Positions 24,308 through 36,200 of a stretch of DNA of 64,000 nucleotides are shown here, in pieces. A program made the translations under genes and the position numbers. Source of the stretch: Apostichopus japonicus (taxonomy: Eukaryota; Echinodermata; Holothuroidea; Aspidochirotida; Stichopodidae); NCBI RefSeq assembly GCF_037975245.1, contig NC_092562.1, positions 15,930,521-15,994,520 on the forward strand, given 5' to 3'. The stretch's first letter is position 1; each line of letters opens with the position of its first letter. The notes under the pieces are model-generated. The model was not told the origin of the DNA, searched no databases, and saw only the letters and a program-made list of their open reading frames with translations.

Positions 24308-24712
24308 CAGGGTTGTCCAACCTTTTGCAGAGGAGGGCCACATGGAATGATAATGCTGGAGGAGGGGGCCGCATGAACCCTACGCTCGATTTTTCGCCCG
24401 AAGCCCAAGGCAACAAAAATGTGAGCACTGCGCGAGGAGCGCGAGGAGCGCACTGACTTATTTTCCTTCCTGATAAAACATGAATTAAGTCCAGCCACCC
24501 CCCCCCCCCCCTCTGCTGAGAGAGTGTCACGCAAACTGACCTGTATGCAGTTTTTTGGACCCAGAAGGTTCGAATGATTGATTATATAGCTTAAACTTGT
24601 TATCAATAGATCTGCTCACTAAAATTTCGCAACGTAGAACATCTCTGGCGGCCGGACGCAACCCTGCGGAGGGCCGGACTGTGGCCCGGGGGCCTTAGGT
24701 TGGACAACCCTG
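24308..24712. mobile_element. Non-autonomous hAT-type element with perfect 8-bp TSD
   Basis: The 405-bp element starts with CAGGGTTGTCCAACCT and ends with the exact reverse complement, a 16-bp perfect terminal inverted repeat. It is flanked by CTCTAGTC on both sides (24300-24307 and 24713-24720), an exact 8-bp target-site duplication. CAGGG-type ends with 8-bp duplications are characteristic of hAT elements of the Charlie/MER5 style. The interior is GC-rich, with GGCCG and GCGAGGAGCG motifs and a C12 run. Minus frames of 72-114 codons in it have no transposase motifs. Confidence 0.88.
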
Positions 24713-24720
24713 CTCTAGTC

Positions 24721-24785
24721 ACAGTACAGCAAAGGGTGCAGTTATTGTGAGGAGACAGGTACAGGAGGAGTGTTAAAGTAAATAT
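24721..24785 (+). mobile_element. AGACAGGTAAG-family fragment beside the hAT element
   Basis: GCAAAGGGTGCAGTTATTG, GAGGAGACAGGTACAGGAGG and AAAGTAAATATT follow directly after the right target duplication. The hAT element may have landed in or beside an older copy of this family. Confidence 0.55.
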
Positions 24786-27169
24786 TAACTTTTGCATTTC
24801 TGTGCATATATATGTGTGCAAACAGCTGCACCAAAAATTGTCACCTTCATGTTACAACCATTTTACTCCATATAGCCCAAAACCTTAACTGATGTCACTA
24901 TGAACACAAGCATAAATTCAAAAAGTCTGTACAAAGTAACAAACCGCTGCCATTTGAGTTTTAAACCTACAAGTAATCTAGGCCACAGGCATTCTTTAAA
25001 AGCTATTTATTTGACAAAACAAATGTCCACAGCATTCACACATGTACCCTTCTATGAATGGGACATGCTTTTCTTTGCGCAGTAGAAAAGCAGTTTTTGT
25101 AACAGTTTTACTTGTCAAATGGAGTTTGACACACTAAATAGACCACCTGCAATCACTGTATCTGAAATGTTATAGAAAATCCAGCTGCTGAATTCTAAGT
25201 GGAAGTATATTGCATTTTGAATAAAAAGTTTTTTTTTTCTTTTTTCTTTTTTTTTCCTTTTTCTTCTTTTCTCACAAATTTGAATATTTTCAATAGTGTT
25301 CTCAAACCATCAGAAAAGAGAATTTCTTTGTCTGTTTGCTATTAACATTGAACATGGACAAGATTATGTCAGCTTTACCGTTCAAGCTAGACTTCGACTC
25401 CAAAAGAGCTGTTGGGGATCGATTTTATTTTTTCTCCCTGTATCCTAAAGGAAAAAATATTTCACTCCCTTGAATAATTTTCAAAAGATGAGAAAAAGGT
25501 TCAAAAAGAATATACATGGGCGAGGGAGTAGCAGCATAATAGTAATTACATCAGGGTTGTCATCTCAAATCGGATTATTTCACTTGCATGAATGAAGCTT
25601 CAAAGTGAAAACTGTGATCAGGTGTGAAAATTGGATCAAACTTGATCACTAGAAAATTCATGTGAGAGACATGACTACTACGGTGGCTTACAGGTGACAT
25701 CTCCAATGCTTAAGTTTCCATTGTTTTTATGATAAGATGTAACAGTCTATAATCATACACAAAATTTTGTTGCATAAAATCTACTGTATCTGAGATTGAT
25801 AAATGTAAAATTGCATTACATTTTATTCTGAAGTTTCAAAACTCAATGTCATTTACTCAATGCAGACAATTTAATCAAAATGAATTTTAATTTACAAAAT
25901 AAGTAATAATTATGATAACAATAATAGTTTGTGGATGAAAATTATTATATATTGCATCAAACAACTTTGCAGGACTTCAAAAAATTCCAGAAATAATTTA
26001 GGAAAATAAGTATGATATTCATGCCAATACAATCAGGGTTAGGATTTATATAAAAAAAACAAATTTTTCAAACATTTCCTTTGTAGTTTGTACATAACTC
26101 TTGAATATGTATGAAACAGAAATGTGACCTGATCAATCAACTAAAGTGACTTTTAAGAAGCTCTAGAAATGCAATAACATGGAAATAAATGCAAGAGTGA
26201 CCATGACAAACATGTACAGTAGGTTTGCACATTGAATGTGTCTAACAGGAATTAAATAAGACTTTATCAGATGTGGCTCACTTACTGCACGTCACATTTG
26301 AAGTGTTCTCATACAAAAGTAAGCGAAAGGACACTTGAAAAAGTAATTGAAAATGTTTCTGACTCCAGTATTATAATATATTACACTATAGTAGTTTATG
26401 TAACTTGTAAATTCCATGGTTTATTTTAATCTCCTTTAACGGAGAGTAATTACTAATTAGGTTCACAAAAGTCAACAAATTAATCACTTGAATTTTACAA
26501 TAACAGACAGTGAAATTAATAATCTTAGTTATCTAATTTTACCACATTCAACATACAAAATTGCTTTTATTATAAATTTGCCAAAAAAAACAGCAAGTGA
26601 AACCAAGACCTCATCATACAAGGCACTTTCCTTATTCCCAGCATGAGCTAGGAGGTCTACCCCAGCAAGCTCTCAAATTTCTCAAGGACAGGTGTAGATA
26701 ACCTTTGACCTCACCAGACAGAATCTGGGTGAGGTCTGTTTTTACCTCCATGGTGAGATACACTTAGTCTGCCCTCCACATGTAGTACTAGTATTGTTAA
26801 AGCATGATTGTTAGGCACAAAATTAATCTTGGTATATTGAAGACCATGTGGAAACCATATCGTTATCAAACCAAATTATGCATTTTTTTTTCTTTACCAT
26901 TTTATTATTTTGAAGAAATGACCAGGTTTTACACATCTGAGACTGGCAGAGTGGATCCTTCGTAACTTTGCCAAAAATCAATATGAAAAGTTGAAAACAC
27001 ATGTTTATTACACCATGGCTTCAAAAAACATGCTTACAGAGCCTTAAAAATGTGTCAGGGACACAATATAATGGCCAGTGTTGGATGTCATGAATTGGGT
27101 GGCGTTGCTCTGTTAGTGTGCACAGGAAGTTAGAAGAACATATTTTGGGCTGAAGTTAATATAGAAATT
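24786..27169. other. Unannotated DNA
   Basis: A T-rich tract with interspersed C lies at 25229-25275. No gene, RNA or clear element is recognised in these 2.4 kb. Confidence 0.45.
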
Positions 27170-27230
27170 AAAAAACGAGCGAAGTTGCTGTTTTCTATCA
27201 GATTAATATTTCAACAGTAAAGATATTGAC

Positions 27231-27443
27231 TTGGTTCAGTTTAGATCTGATATCAATGATAGCCCAATTTGCAGGGTTGATCAAAAGGGTTCACTCCCTG
27301 AACTTGTTTCTACTTATGATTCATTGAGTTTTATTTTTGATAAACATGCCCCTGTTATTAGGAAGGTCGTCAAACCTGACAAGAAAAATGAACCTTGGTT
27401 TAGTCATGATATTGTCCAAGCAAAGAAAGTTAGGAGACAGCAC
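27231..27443 (+). pseudogene. Endonuclease C-terminal remnant of the LINE
   Basis: The frame encodes a segment with FIFDKHAPV near the end of the first third, followed by EPWFSHDIVQAKK. These are the hallmarks of the last part of the endonuclease and the linker in CR1/L2 ORF2 proteins. An upstream frame break near 27219 and another near 27443 separate it from sequence that continues the family pattern. The rest of the endonuclease is missing, so this is a 5' truncation plus decay. It lies directly before the reverse-transcriptase part. Confidence 0.75.
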
Positions 27444-28351
27444 GAGAGCGTCAGTGGCGCAAAACAGGTTTATCTGTTCATAGAGAACTTTTTAAGGAAC
27501 ATTGTAAAGTTGTGCGGAACAAAATTTATATTGCAAGGAGAAATTATTACGCCACTATTATTGCGGATACATCATCTCCTAAAGATCTTTTCAAGACTGT
27601 TGATTTTCTTTCAAATAAACAGAAGTGTGCCATCCTGCCGAACTATTCCTGCCATACAGAGTTATCTGAGAGATTCTCCCTTTATTTTTCCAAGAAGATC
27701 TCGGAACTTTGTACTATGTTAAATCGTCAAGGCCTTCATCTTTCTGCAAATTGTTTGACTGAGCCATTGCCTGCATCTTCGTTCGACAGTTTCTCTGAAG
27801 CTACTGAAGATGAAATACTTAAAATTATCAAAAACTCTCCATCAAAATCGTGTATGCTTGATCCGCTGCCAACATGGTTAGCTAAAGGTTGTTCAGCAGA
27901 ACTCATTCTTCTCATCACGAATATTGTCAATACTTCTATGTCAACAGGAACCGTACCTGATTCCTTTAAGGTTGCTCATGTGACTCCTGTACTTAAAAAG
28001 ACCAGCTTAGATAGAAACTGTTTAAAAAATTATCGCCCTATTTCGAACTTGAGTTTCGTTTCAAAGGTTTTGGAAAAGACAGTTTTATCTCGCTTAATGG
28101 ATTATCTTACACAGGAGAATCTTCTCGAACCATACCAGTCAGCTTATAAGTCTGGTCACAGTACGGAAACTGCCCTCAATGCAGTTCATAAGTTTATTAC
28201 ATCCAAGCTTGATGAAGACTGCTTTGTCCTTTTAGTTCTTTTAGACTTATCATCAGCTTTTGATACAGTTAATCATTCCATTTTGTTAGAAAGACTGCAG
28301 TCAAAATATCGATTAGGTGGTACTGTTCTATCCTGGTTCAATTCTTACTGA
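27444..28351 (+). pseudogene. Reverse transcriptase, N-terminal half
   Basis: From about 27512 the frame is open for 279 codons, and the family pattern can be followed upstream in the same frame to the break near 27443. Visible motifs in order are DPLPTWLAKG, NYRPISNLSFVSKVLEK, YKSGHSTETAL and LLDLSSAFDTVNHSIL. The last is RT motif A, whose first aspartate (28244-28246) is a catalytic metal ligand. The frame ends at a stop just after SWFNSY, and the next RT part continues in another frame from about 28340. A one- or two-base indel there breaks the gene. Confidence 0.88.
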
Positions 28352-29357
28352 GCGTTATCAACAGGTGAAAATTGAAGATGTTCTCTCGTCTCCTCGTCCA
28401 TTAGTTACTGGTGTTCCACAGGGCTCTGTACTTGGACCTGTTCTATTTTCTTTATATCTTGCGGAGTTGAGTGATATTATTCGGCACCATGGTGTTCATT
28501 TCCATCATTATGCGGATGATACTCAATTACTTCTTGCTTTCGATAAGGATGATGTGCCAAATGCTTTTCATAAAATGGAAACCTGTATAAGTGCTGTAAA
28601 CACTTGGCTTACAACTAATCAGTTGAAACTAAACTGTGATAAAACAGAGTTTATTGTTTTTCGATCACGTTTCTCTGAAGTTACACCTAATTTTCCCCCA
28701 CTTACTGTTGGTAAAGACTCTATTAATATCTCCTCAACTGTTAGAAACCTTGGTGCATATTTTGACCAGACCATGTCACTTGAAAATCACGTTACTAATC
28801 TCTGTCGTTCTGCAAATTGGCAACTTAGGAAAATCAGTTTGATGAGGAATTACCTCGATAATAAGACTTGCGAGATACTGGTCCATGCGTTTGTGACATC
28901 AAAGCTTGATTTTCTTAATTCACTTTTATTTGGCCTTCCTGATTCCACCATCAAGAAACTCCAAAAGATCCAAAACACCGCTGCCCGTATTGTGAAAAGG
29001 AAAGGAAGAAAGTGCCGCACCACCCCACTTCTGAAGGAACTTCATTGGCTACCTATCAGCTACAGAATCCAGTATAAAATACTTCTTCTCACCTTCTGTG
29101 CTCATCATCTTGAACAGCCTGTGTACCTGTCACAACTTCTCTTGCCATATACTCCAACTCGCACACTTCGTTCCTCCAACAAACTGTTTTTAACTGTTCC
29201 AAAACCACGATTGAAGAACTATGGTTACAGAAGCTTCCAATACTCTGGGTCTTATCTCTGGAACAAGTTACCAGATCACATTCGAACATGCTATAAACTT
29301 TCTACTTTCAAAAGTCTACTTAAGACCCATTTTTTCACTTGTTCTTTTGAAAATTAA
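28317..29357 (+). pseudogene. Reverse transcriptase, C-terminal half
   Basis: This is an uninterrupted 346-codon frame, the longest in the window, but its apparent start is internal to the RT domain. GVPQGSVLGP lies at residues 32-41. The YADD catalytic box is at residues 65-68 (28509-28520), with both aspartates kept. Further on are LNCDKTEFIVF, then the C-terminal region with ELHWLPISYRIQYK and YGYRSFQYSGSYLWNKLP typical of CR1/L2 proteins. It ends with a stop 89 bases before the end of the ATT tail. This half is well preserved, so the copy is not very old. Confidence 0.9.
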
Positions 29358-29446
29358 TTTACTTTCTTTGTAAAGCGCTTTGAGCAGTAACTTTTGTTTA
29401 CTGATTTGGCGCTATATAAGTCTCATTTATTATTATTATTATTATT

Positions 29447-30717
29447 TGGAGTGTCAGGAACCATGATCATCTGTGAAATTAACCTTATGAAGAAATTTGG
29501 TTTATTTTGAACGGTGAATATCTTGAAACCAGAATATAGGTTTAGACTAAGAAGCACACTTGTAAGGCATGTTATTAACACTAAACTTCTGCCTACAGTG
29601 TTAAATTTTCAAACTGATGCATATACTCCTTGACTATAGTCGAATTAAAAAGTACAGACTGCAACAGACCATATGTGAGGCTGCATGTAGCTACAGTACC
29701 ATTTTTGTTTTCTATTTGCTTTGGCTTTAATTCATTTTTAATTTTTTTTTTTTGTATTATTACTGCTATTGTTATAGGCCACTAGGTCACTAGTTTATGC
29801 ACTCTTGTGATATTAAAGGCCTCCTTTTCAAACTCACATACATACTGTTTTGTGACAGTAATAAATCTTAATATCGAAACTTCCAAGAGGGGTCTAAATC
29901 GGAAAATTCCTTGTGAGTCTAGATATGAAGTTAACATAGCTATTTTCGCAATTTTCGCAATTTGCTTCTAATTTCACAACATTTATCACTTTTTCACTGT
30001 TAGAAAATTACATTGTTGAACATGTGACCAGAACATTTACCAGAGGTAAGGATGTGTACCCTCCCAGGAAAATGTTGCATCTCGAAATTGCAAACCTTCG
30101 TTGGATATATCCATTCTATCTAAGTTATTTCAAGATTGACTATAGGGCAAGAAGCTATACAACTCACTCAAGTTGTGTGAGACATTTCATTTCATCAACA
30201 TTGACATTTATGAATCAGCTGGAAAGAAGTAGCGTTTGGTGTGACCCCAAGAGCTCCCAGTTTTTCATCTGGACTCCTTATACTTCCTGGTCAAGAACGG
30301 TAATACATTACTACCAAATTTTCTTTAATCAAGAAACCGTGGCCGAGACAGCATGCTATAGCCGAAATCGATGTTTAAACACAAATTGAAACAGCAAGGC
30401 ACAAGATGGATAACACAGCGAGTTATTGTACAGTAATTTGTAATTAGGCTTGAGCATCTACCTGTGCTATGTATAGCCCATGCAAGCAATATTTAATTGG
30501 ACAGTAGAGTAGTTTTTGAAATTTGCATGCATACATATAATTACTTCTTCCAAGCAGGTCCTACAATTTCCAACTACCCTACCATGCTCATTGCAGGACA
30601 CTTCTATCTGAAGGGACCGAAAAGGGAAATTGGGGATGGAGTCAATGCTCACCCTGTAATGCTATGGGTTTTACTCTCCCCCTCCCACCATCCACCTTCC
30701 TGCCTTATCATCCCACC
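29447..30717. other. Unannotated DNA
   Basis: Nothing recognised. A 121-codon plus frame (30024-30389) has no domain and no flanking splice pattern that I trust. Confidence 0.45.
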
Positions 30718-30840
30718 TTCCTCATCCAACCTCTCTCCTTCCCCTTCCAACCTCCCTCCTTCCCCCTCCAACCTCCCTCCTTCCCCCTCCAACCTCCCTC
30801 CTTCCCCTCCAACCTCCCTCCCTGCCCCTGCCCCCTCTAA
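30718..30840 (+). repeat. 21-bp pyrimidine minisatellite
   Basis: The unit AACCTCCCTCCTTCCCCCTCC recurs about five times with small length changes. Because 21 is a multiple of three it yields a seven-residue peptide period (SNLPPSP), which creates 135- and 83-codon frames on the two strands. These frames are not evidence of a gene. Confidence 0.85.
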
Positions 30841-31559
30841 CTCCTCCACCTTCTCATACATCCTACAGTTAGGAAACAATTCAGTCATTTTGCTACACAA
30901 TTAGGGAAAATTACTGCTTGATATTTACTAAAAGAGCTATACATACATGTCCATTATTTGCTAGCAATGCATGTACTTCTCACCTGCCTATGAAAAAGAA
31001 TAAAAACTCCCCCTCACCTGTGTCGGAAATACTGAATTTCTGTTTGTTACAAAGTTGCCAGGTTACTTGAACCATGATTCAGTAATTTTGTGTTTTTTTT
31101 CTGTTTGTAAAGTTAAGTTACTTAATTGGCATTTTTAAAAGGTCATTGGATACAAATGAGAATTCCCAATCTGATCGATTAGTCAACTACACTCAATGAG
31201 GAACGTAAAAAGAAACATTCATTTCCTTAACAATTCATCAGTACTTTTCTTCGTAAATGGTTCAGACCAGGTCCGTAAATTGTATGAGCAGACTTCACTT
31301 GTCTCACAAAATTAATCACAACAGTTCGAGGACAAGAAGAATTCTCTTTTGTAATGAGTACCATTGTGTGTACAATGCTCTAGTACAGAGCTCTAATGCA
31401 ATTAGTACACTGGAGACATGTCAAAAAGGACAAATATTTCTGAGTTTAGTTTAGTTTAGAGACCCAAGGATCAGGAAGCTTTACAGCAACTTATTTGAGA
31501 CCCTATCCATATTAGATTGTGGATAAACACCAGCTTATTTCAAGCCTTCTCTTTTCGAT
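30841..31559. other. Unannotated DNA
   Basis: No recognisable feature. Confidence 0.5.
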
Positions 31560-31930
31560 ACGTGTTCAGAGGATAACAAAGCAGTGGTTTGAATTCGTAC
31601 CCATTACTGCTCCCGGGACTGCCATTTAACGTCCCAATCCGACGGACGAGAGCGTATACCGCAGCATCTGACCAATTTCTCAAATATTGAGGTAGGCAAA
31701 GGCACCCCATCACTGCAGTGCAGTCATGACGAACAAAGTTGTTTTAAAACCAAGTGAAGAACAGAAACAAACCCCTTTTCCCAAGTTCACAAACCAGAAA
31801 TACCAAACCCATGGAAGACTCCGCACATCACCCACTGCAGCGATTTTTGAATAGGTCAAGAGAATCTGGCTCCTGGCGGAATTTTGATCTGGGAACCTAA
31901 GGATTGTGAGGTAGACACTTGGCCTTTAAA
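31560..31930 (-). mobile_element. Probable tRNA-derived SINE, reverse orientation
   Basis: Read on the minus strand, the right end holds TAGGTTCCCAGATC, a plausible B box, after CTACCTCACAATCC. That sequence resembles the anticodon and T arms of a tRNA-derived head. Further along is a conserved-looking block around GTCCGTCGGATTGGGACG followed by TTAAATGGCAGTCCC, a type of sequence I associate with dispersed repeats of marine animals. The A box is not clear and no target duplication was found. It directly abuts a LINE 3' fragment. Confidence 0.45.
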
Positions 31931-31950
31931 TGTAAGTGTATGAGTATATT

Positions 31951-32257
31951 TCAACTCGCACACTTCATTCCTCCAACAAACTTTATTTAACTGTTCCTAA
32001 ACCATGCTTGAAGAGTGAAGACCTATGGTTACAGAAGCTTCGAATACTCTGGGTCTTATCTCTGGAACAAGTTACCAGATCACATTTGAACATGCTCTAA
32101 ACTTTGTACTGTACATTCAAAAGTCTACTTAAGACCCATCTTTTAACTTGTTCTTTTGTAAACTAATCTGCTTTCTTTGTAAAGTGCCTTGAGCAGTGAC
32201 TTTTGTCTACTGATTTGGCGCTATTTAAGTCTCATTTATTATAAGTATTATCATTAC
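31951..32257 (+). mobile_element. 3' fragment of the same CR1/L2-type LINE
   Basis: The fragment matches 29155-29435 of the intact-tailed copy. It starts at CAACTCGCACACTTC and runs through the last codons, the AAAGTGCCTTGAGCAGTGAC block and GGCGCTATTTAAGTCTC. It then ends in a TTATTATAAGTATTATCATTA tail-like stretch. Small insertions (for example near 32013 and 32105) break the reading frame. Confidence 0.88.
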
Positions 32258-32910
32258 AGGTGCATGTAGGTCAGACCAAGTACTGGCAACTACAAGACAG
32301 AGTATAAGAACCAATATGGACTCAAGTGCAAATCTTCTGTGGAGTGACCATTGACCTCTGAACCCCTTTGACCAATTGATCTAATATGGTGAGCCTGACC
32401 CTATGTACACAATACCTGTGCTGCTTCTCCTCCACTACTTCACTGTTACCCTAGTAGTGTAAATAATCCTTATCACTTAGACAACAGTGGTGGTACTAGA
32501 ATGTAAGCTTTTAGCAATGGCATATATACTAGCTGTATGTCCAACCTTGTCCAATAGCTTGATAAAGAGCTAAAATCTTAAGTTTGTGGTTGAATACTGT
32601 GGTCACTTTTTAACAATCAGTTACAAGGAGAATTGTTTACATCTGCTAGGGTAATCGCATTATCTGCACTATTGTTAGAGAACTACAGGTGTATATTGAA
32701 GCTAATTCTCTCATATTGAACAAATTACTGAGCTGAACATGTAATTTCTACAGTCATTTTAGAAGTCGGTCTGTAGGTTTTGTTTGCAAAAAGGTTACGT
32801 AGTTAAATTAAAATACATCTCTGCCATAGAATAATTAAGTGCAAACATTTTGCATATAAATAGCCTTCTTCATGCTTGTTAATTACGAAAATTCCGCAAT
32901 CACACTGAGA
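32258..32910. other. Unannotated DNA
   Basis: No recognisable feature. Confidence 0.5.
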
Positions 32911-33255
32911 CATAGGCGTAGGAGGCGGGGGGGGGGGGGGCCAATGAAAAAATTTGTGAAAATTCTGGCAATATGCTGAGAATTTTTTTGGGGAAGTAAA
33001 ATATATTGCAATGTATTTTTCAATGGTTAAACTTATATTATTATTATCATTATTATTGTTAACAACTTCCCCAAAAATGATAAATAATATGGAAGGGTAA
33101 TAACACGGCAAATGATTGTATGTATATGGCATGCGATGTAATAACCAATGCATTTTGCCTATATGATATGCACATTAACATGGTGAACTTTTTGGTTATA
33201 TTTTTCGGGCAAGTCATTACAGCCACCCAAATCAAATTGGGATCCTAAGCCTATG
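32911..33255. mobile_element. Small TIR element (about 345 bp)
   Basis: The left end CATAGGCGTAGGA and the reverse complement of the right end, CATAGGCTTAGGA, differ at one base in 13. An inner perfect inverted repeat of 13 bp lies at 32985-32997 (TTTTTGGGGAAGT) and 33065-33077. A G12 run follows the left end. No clear target duplication was found. The 116-codon minus frame inside translates simple repeats and is not a gene. Confidence 0.6.
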
Positions 33256-36200
33256 CACACAGATGGCTTTGAGTGTACTACAAAGCTGCTGTATCCATTT
33301 TTGCATTTATGGAACAATTAGATCATATTTGCCTAGCATTTAACTCTGCAATATTGGATCAATTGTTCTCTGCATAATGGAATCCCATATATATCCCTGA
33401 TGCAGCAGTTTTAAGTTGTGTTGGTTAAGCTGTTACACTTTTTTTTTTCTTTTTTGATAGTTGATACTAACATCCCATTACAGTTAGTTTATTAGCTGAC
33501 TAATCAAATTTCATTACAGCAAAAATTCATTCAACCAAAATAAATCAATTCTCATTTGACTTTTGTATCTAGTTAAACAAAATTAATAGGATTGACTGGG
33601 ATCATTATTACACTCACTATATAACTTAACACACTCAACTGGTGCAAAAAAAGGGAGAACGCTATTTTGAGTTGCTCTACTGCCATCTATTATATTTTAG
33701 CAATACATGGTCGGGTTATTAAACATTATGTACTATCCTTGTCCTTAATCTCTGTTTTTTAATATTGAGATTACCAATACACAGGCAGAAAAGCTGTGGC
33801 TAGGGCATCCTCATCTCCCTCTCTCCCTCTTCCCATCCCTCCATCCCACCCCCCCCCCCCCCCACCATCCCCTCTAAACTGAAGGTGATTTCCATGTACC
33901 ATCCATCAAATTATCAACTCTCTGCAAAGTTGACTTAATTTTCTACTTTGGGCTGCCCTTGAGAAGGTGAGCAGTAAGAATGCGAGATTTGAGACCATGA
34001 AAGATTCTCATTCCACATGTAACAAAAAAAGACTAATTTTCTGTCTTCGTTCTTAATATGAGAGAGATGAGAGAAATACATTAAATCAAAATTAGATACT
34101 GAAAGTGAGGGACTGATATCCTTAAAGAAAAAAAGGCAATTTCACTTTTGGCCTCAAGTTGTTAGCCTTTGCAGGAAGATCAAAAAGACTGTGTGTTAAA
34201 TTAGCTCCTAGCCAATATTGATTCCTCCAGCATTCGAGATCTCATTAGCTAATAATGCTTTTATACGTAATCCACTAATGAGCCCAAAATCAAACAACCA
34301 TCGGCAGGGTTCAATACTTGGATAGATATCACGCACAACTTCACGAATAAAAACAGTCAATGGGTGGTGTACGGTACTTGTGACTCCAAAGTGAGACACC
34401 ATTACTGTACACACAATTATATCAAGTTTATATCCATGCTATCAAAAACTCTAATATTTCTCATGTAGGGAATTTGTAATGGAAATGATAAGTTTACCAT
34501 ATGGGTACTGTACAAGTAGTATCAATACATCACCCCAAAAAATATATATATAATATCAATATTTAACCAGAGAAAAATTCAAGGCTCATTGGCCAGCTGA
34601 CAACTTAAAATCAAATTCATACGGAAATTAAAATTATTACTCATTCTCAATACTAAATTAACTTTATTCTCCCATGCAAGAACACAACTGAAGACTTTGC
34701 GTTTAGGACCACTTCACCAAAAAAAAAACATTTAATGGCAGTTTGAGCATGAACAGACCGATATTTGACTTTCTAGCATATTGAGGAACAATACTGATGA
34801 CCTTTAAGATCAAAAGTGGTAAACCAAGATCAATACACAGACAAAAAAGTTATCAACTGGTGAAAGTTTAAACATGTAAACATCACACTAAATAGTCTTT
34901 ACCACACTGCTGCTAACAACAACAAACTCTGACTCATGCAGAGGTTGTTTGTCTCTCTCTCTTTTTTTTCTTTCTATTTTCAAACATAAGTGTGATCAAT
35001 ACTTGTGGGTGCCTGTTGTGTTGTTTTAGACCCTCTGAGTAAAACTTTACAACAGGGCAGCATTTTTACTCCTGAATGCACCTTATTGACCTAAATTCTT
35101 AAGACCTGAGTCAGGTGCATTTAGGTTTCACCAAGACATGCGAAAAGGCAGGCCTTTTTACTTCAATATCCATTGTGTTGCTAACTGAGAGACCTCCTCC
35201 AAGCACCTCTCTTACAAACTTCAGAGCATCAATGAGGAAGAATGGTTCACGGAAGTTAGTACTCCTGTGAATGGATGCCATTCTTACAAGCCGCATACTT
35301 TGTGGTCAGTTGTGAAGAAGAATAGATCAGGAAAACATTGACTCCTTTCTGTTGGGAGCAACCTGGCTTAATTCAATGGAGTATATGATTTCAAAACACT
35401 TCTTTGATTATCCAGGCTTGACAAATCAGTCTTCTGTCAAAGCCTCCCACATAGTGTAAATGAATTGCATGAAAAGAGTTAGCAGCAGTTGGCAAACTGG
35501 CAATCAATTTGATATTTTGTGGTACAGGAATTTGGAAAGGACCCGAAATAGTGATCCGATAATACAAAAAAGGGCTTGTGAAGCAAGTCTGGATCTGATA
35601 TTTGTAAAAGTTTAAATCTAACTGCCAAGTCTGCCATCAATCAAACTGAATAGTATGAAACTTTCTTCCAAGTTATCTGCACCACCCCCATCCTGATAAA
35701 TTTTTGGTGAGGTTTAGATTGCTTTAAAAGTATTCACTTTCAATAAAATTATTTTCACATATTTTTTGTATCTTCTTTTTTTTTTGGTGAGATGTTGATG
35801 GTTTTCTTATGGCAAAATATGTTTCTATTTTGAAGCTGAAAAAGTATCTTTGCAATTTTGTGTATATTGAGTGTAAACTTATATCTTCCATGGGTATTTA
35901 ATTCCCCCCGCCTCCCCCCCCCCCCGCCTCCCCCTTCCTCATTCTCCTCTGAACTGGCAAATGAGGAGAAGGAAGGGGAAGTTATCGTACCTTCACATTT
36001 CTTGCACACCCAGCACCTTTTACTGCATGATGTAATATTTCAAGAAGAATTACATCTGGAAATCTCATTCCTTTATAAATTTGATACAGATACATTCAAA
36101 GAGGGATCATCATTTGAAATTTTGAAACTGTACCATTGATTAATGGAAAAATTATGTGACAGGGAAATTATACCGTTTACAGTACAGTACTTACAGTTCC

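Larger units (their letters stand above)
27170..29446 (+). mobile_element. 5'-truncated CR1/L2-type non-LTR retrotransposon
   Basis: This element retains the C-terminal edge of its endonuclease, the whole reverse transcriptase with frameshifts, the C-terminal region and a 3' tail. The tail is TTTGTAAAGCGCTTTGAGC, then GGCGCTATATAAG, then repeated ATT. Such ATT-ending tails and the protein motif order fit the CR1/L2 group of the Jockey superfamily. The left boundary is uncertain because frameshifted coding-like sequence can be followed back to about 27170. No target duplication was found, as is common for this group. It cannot encode a working protein. Confidence 0.9.

Noticed and set aside
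30497-30904. Proline- and serine-rich 135-codon frame, and a Gly/Glu-rich antisense frame
   Set aside because: Both come from the 21-bp pyrimidine minisatellite. The flanking codons have no recognisable domain.
34208-34414. 68-codon minus frame with balanced composition
   Set aside because: No recognisable domain or splice context. Frames of this length are expected by chance in 64 kb.
35111-35296. Clean 61-codon minus frame of protein-like composition
   Set aside because: It starts and ends between stops, shows no family motif that I know, and lacks clear splice signals. A second protein-like minus frame of about 52 codons lies further right (around 35480-35640) but cannot be linked to it. 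Transcript data would be needed.
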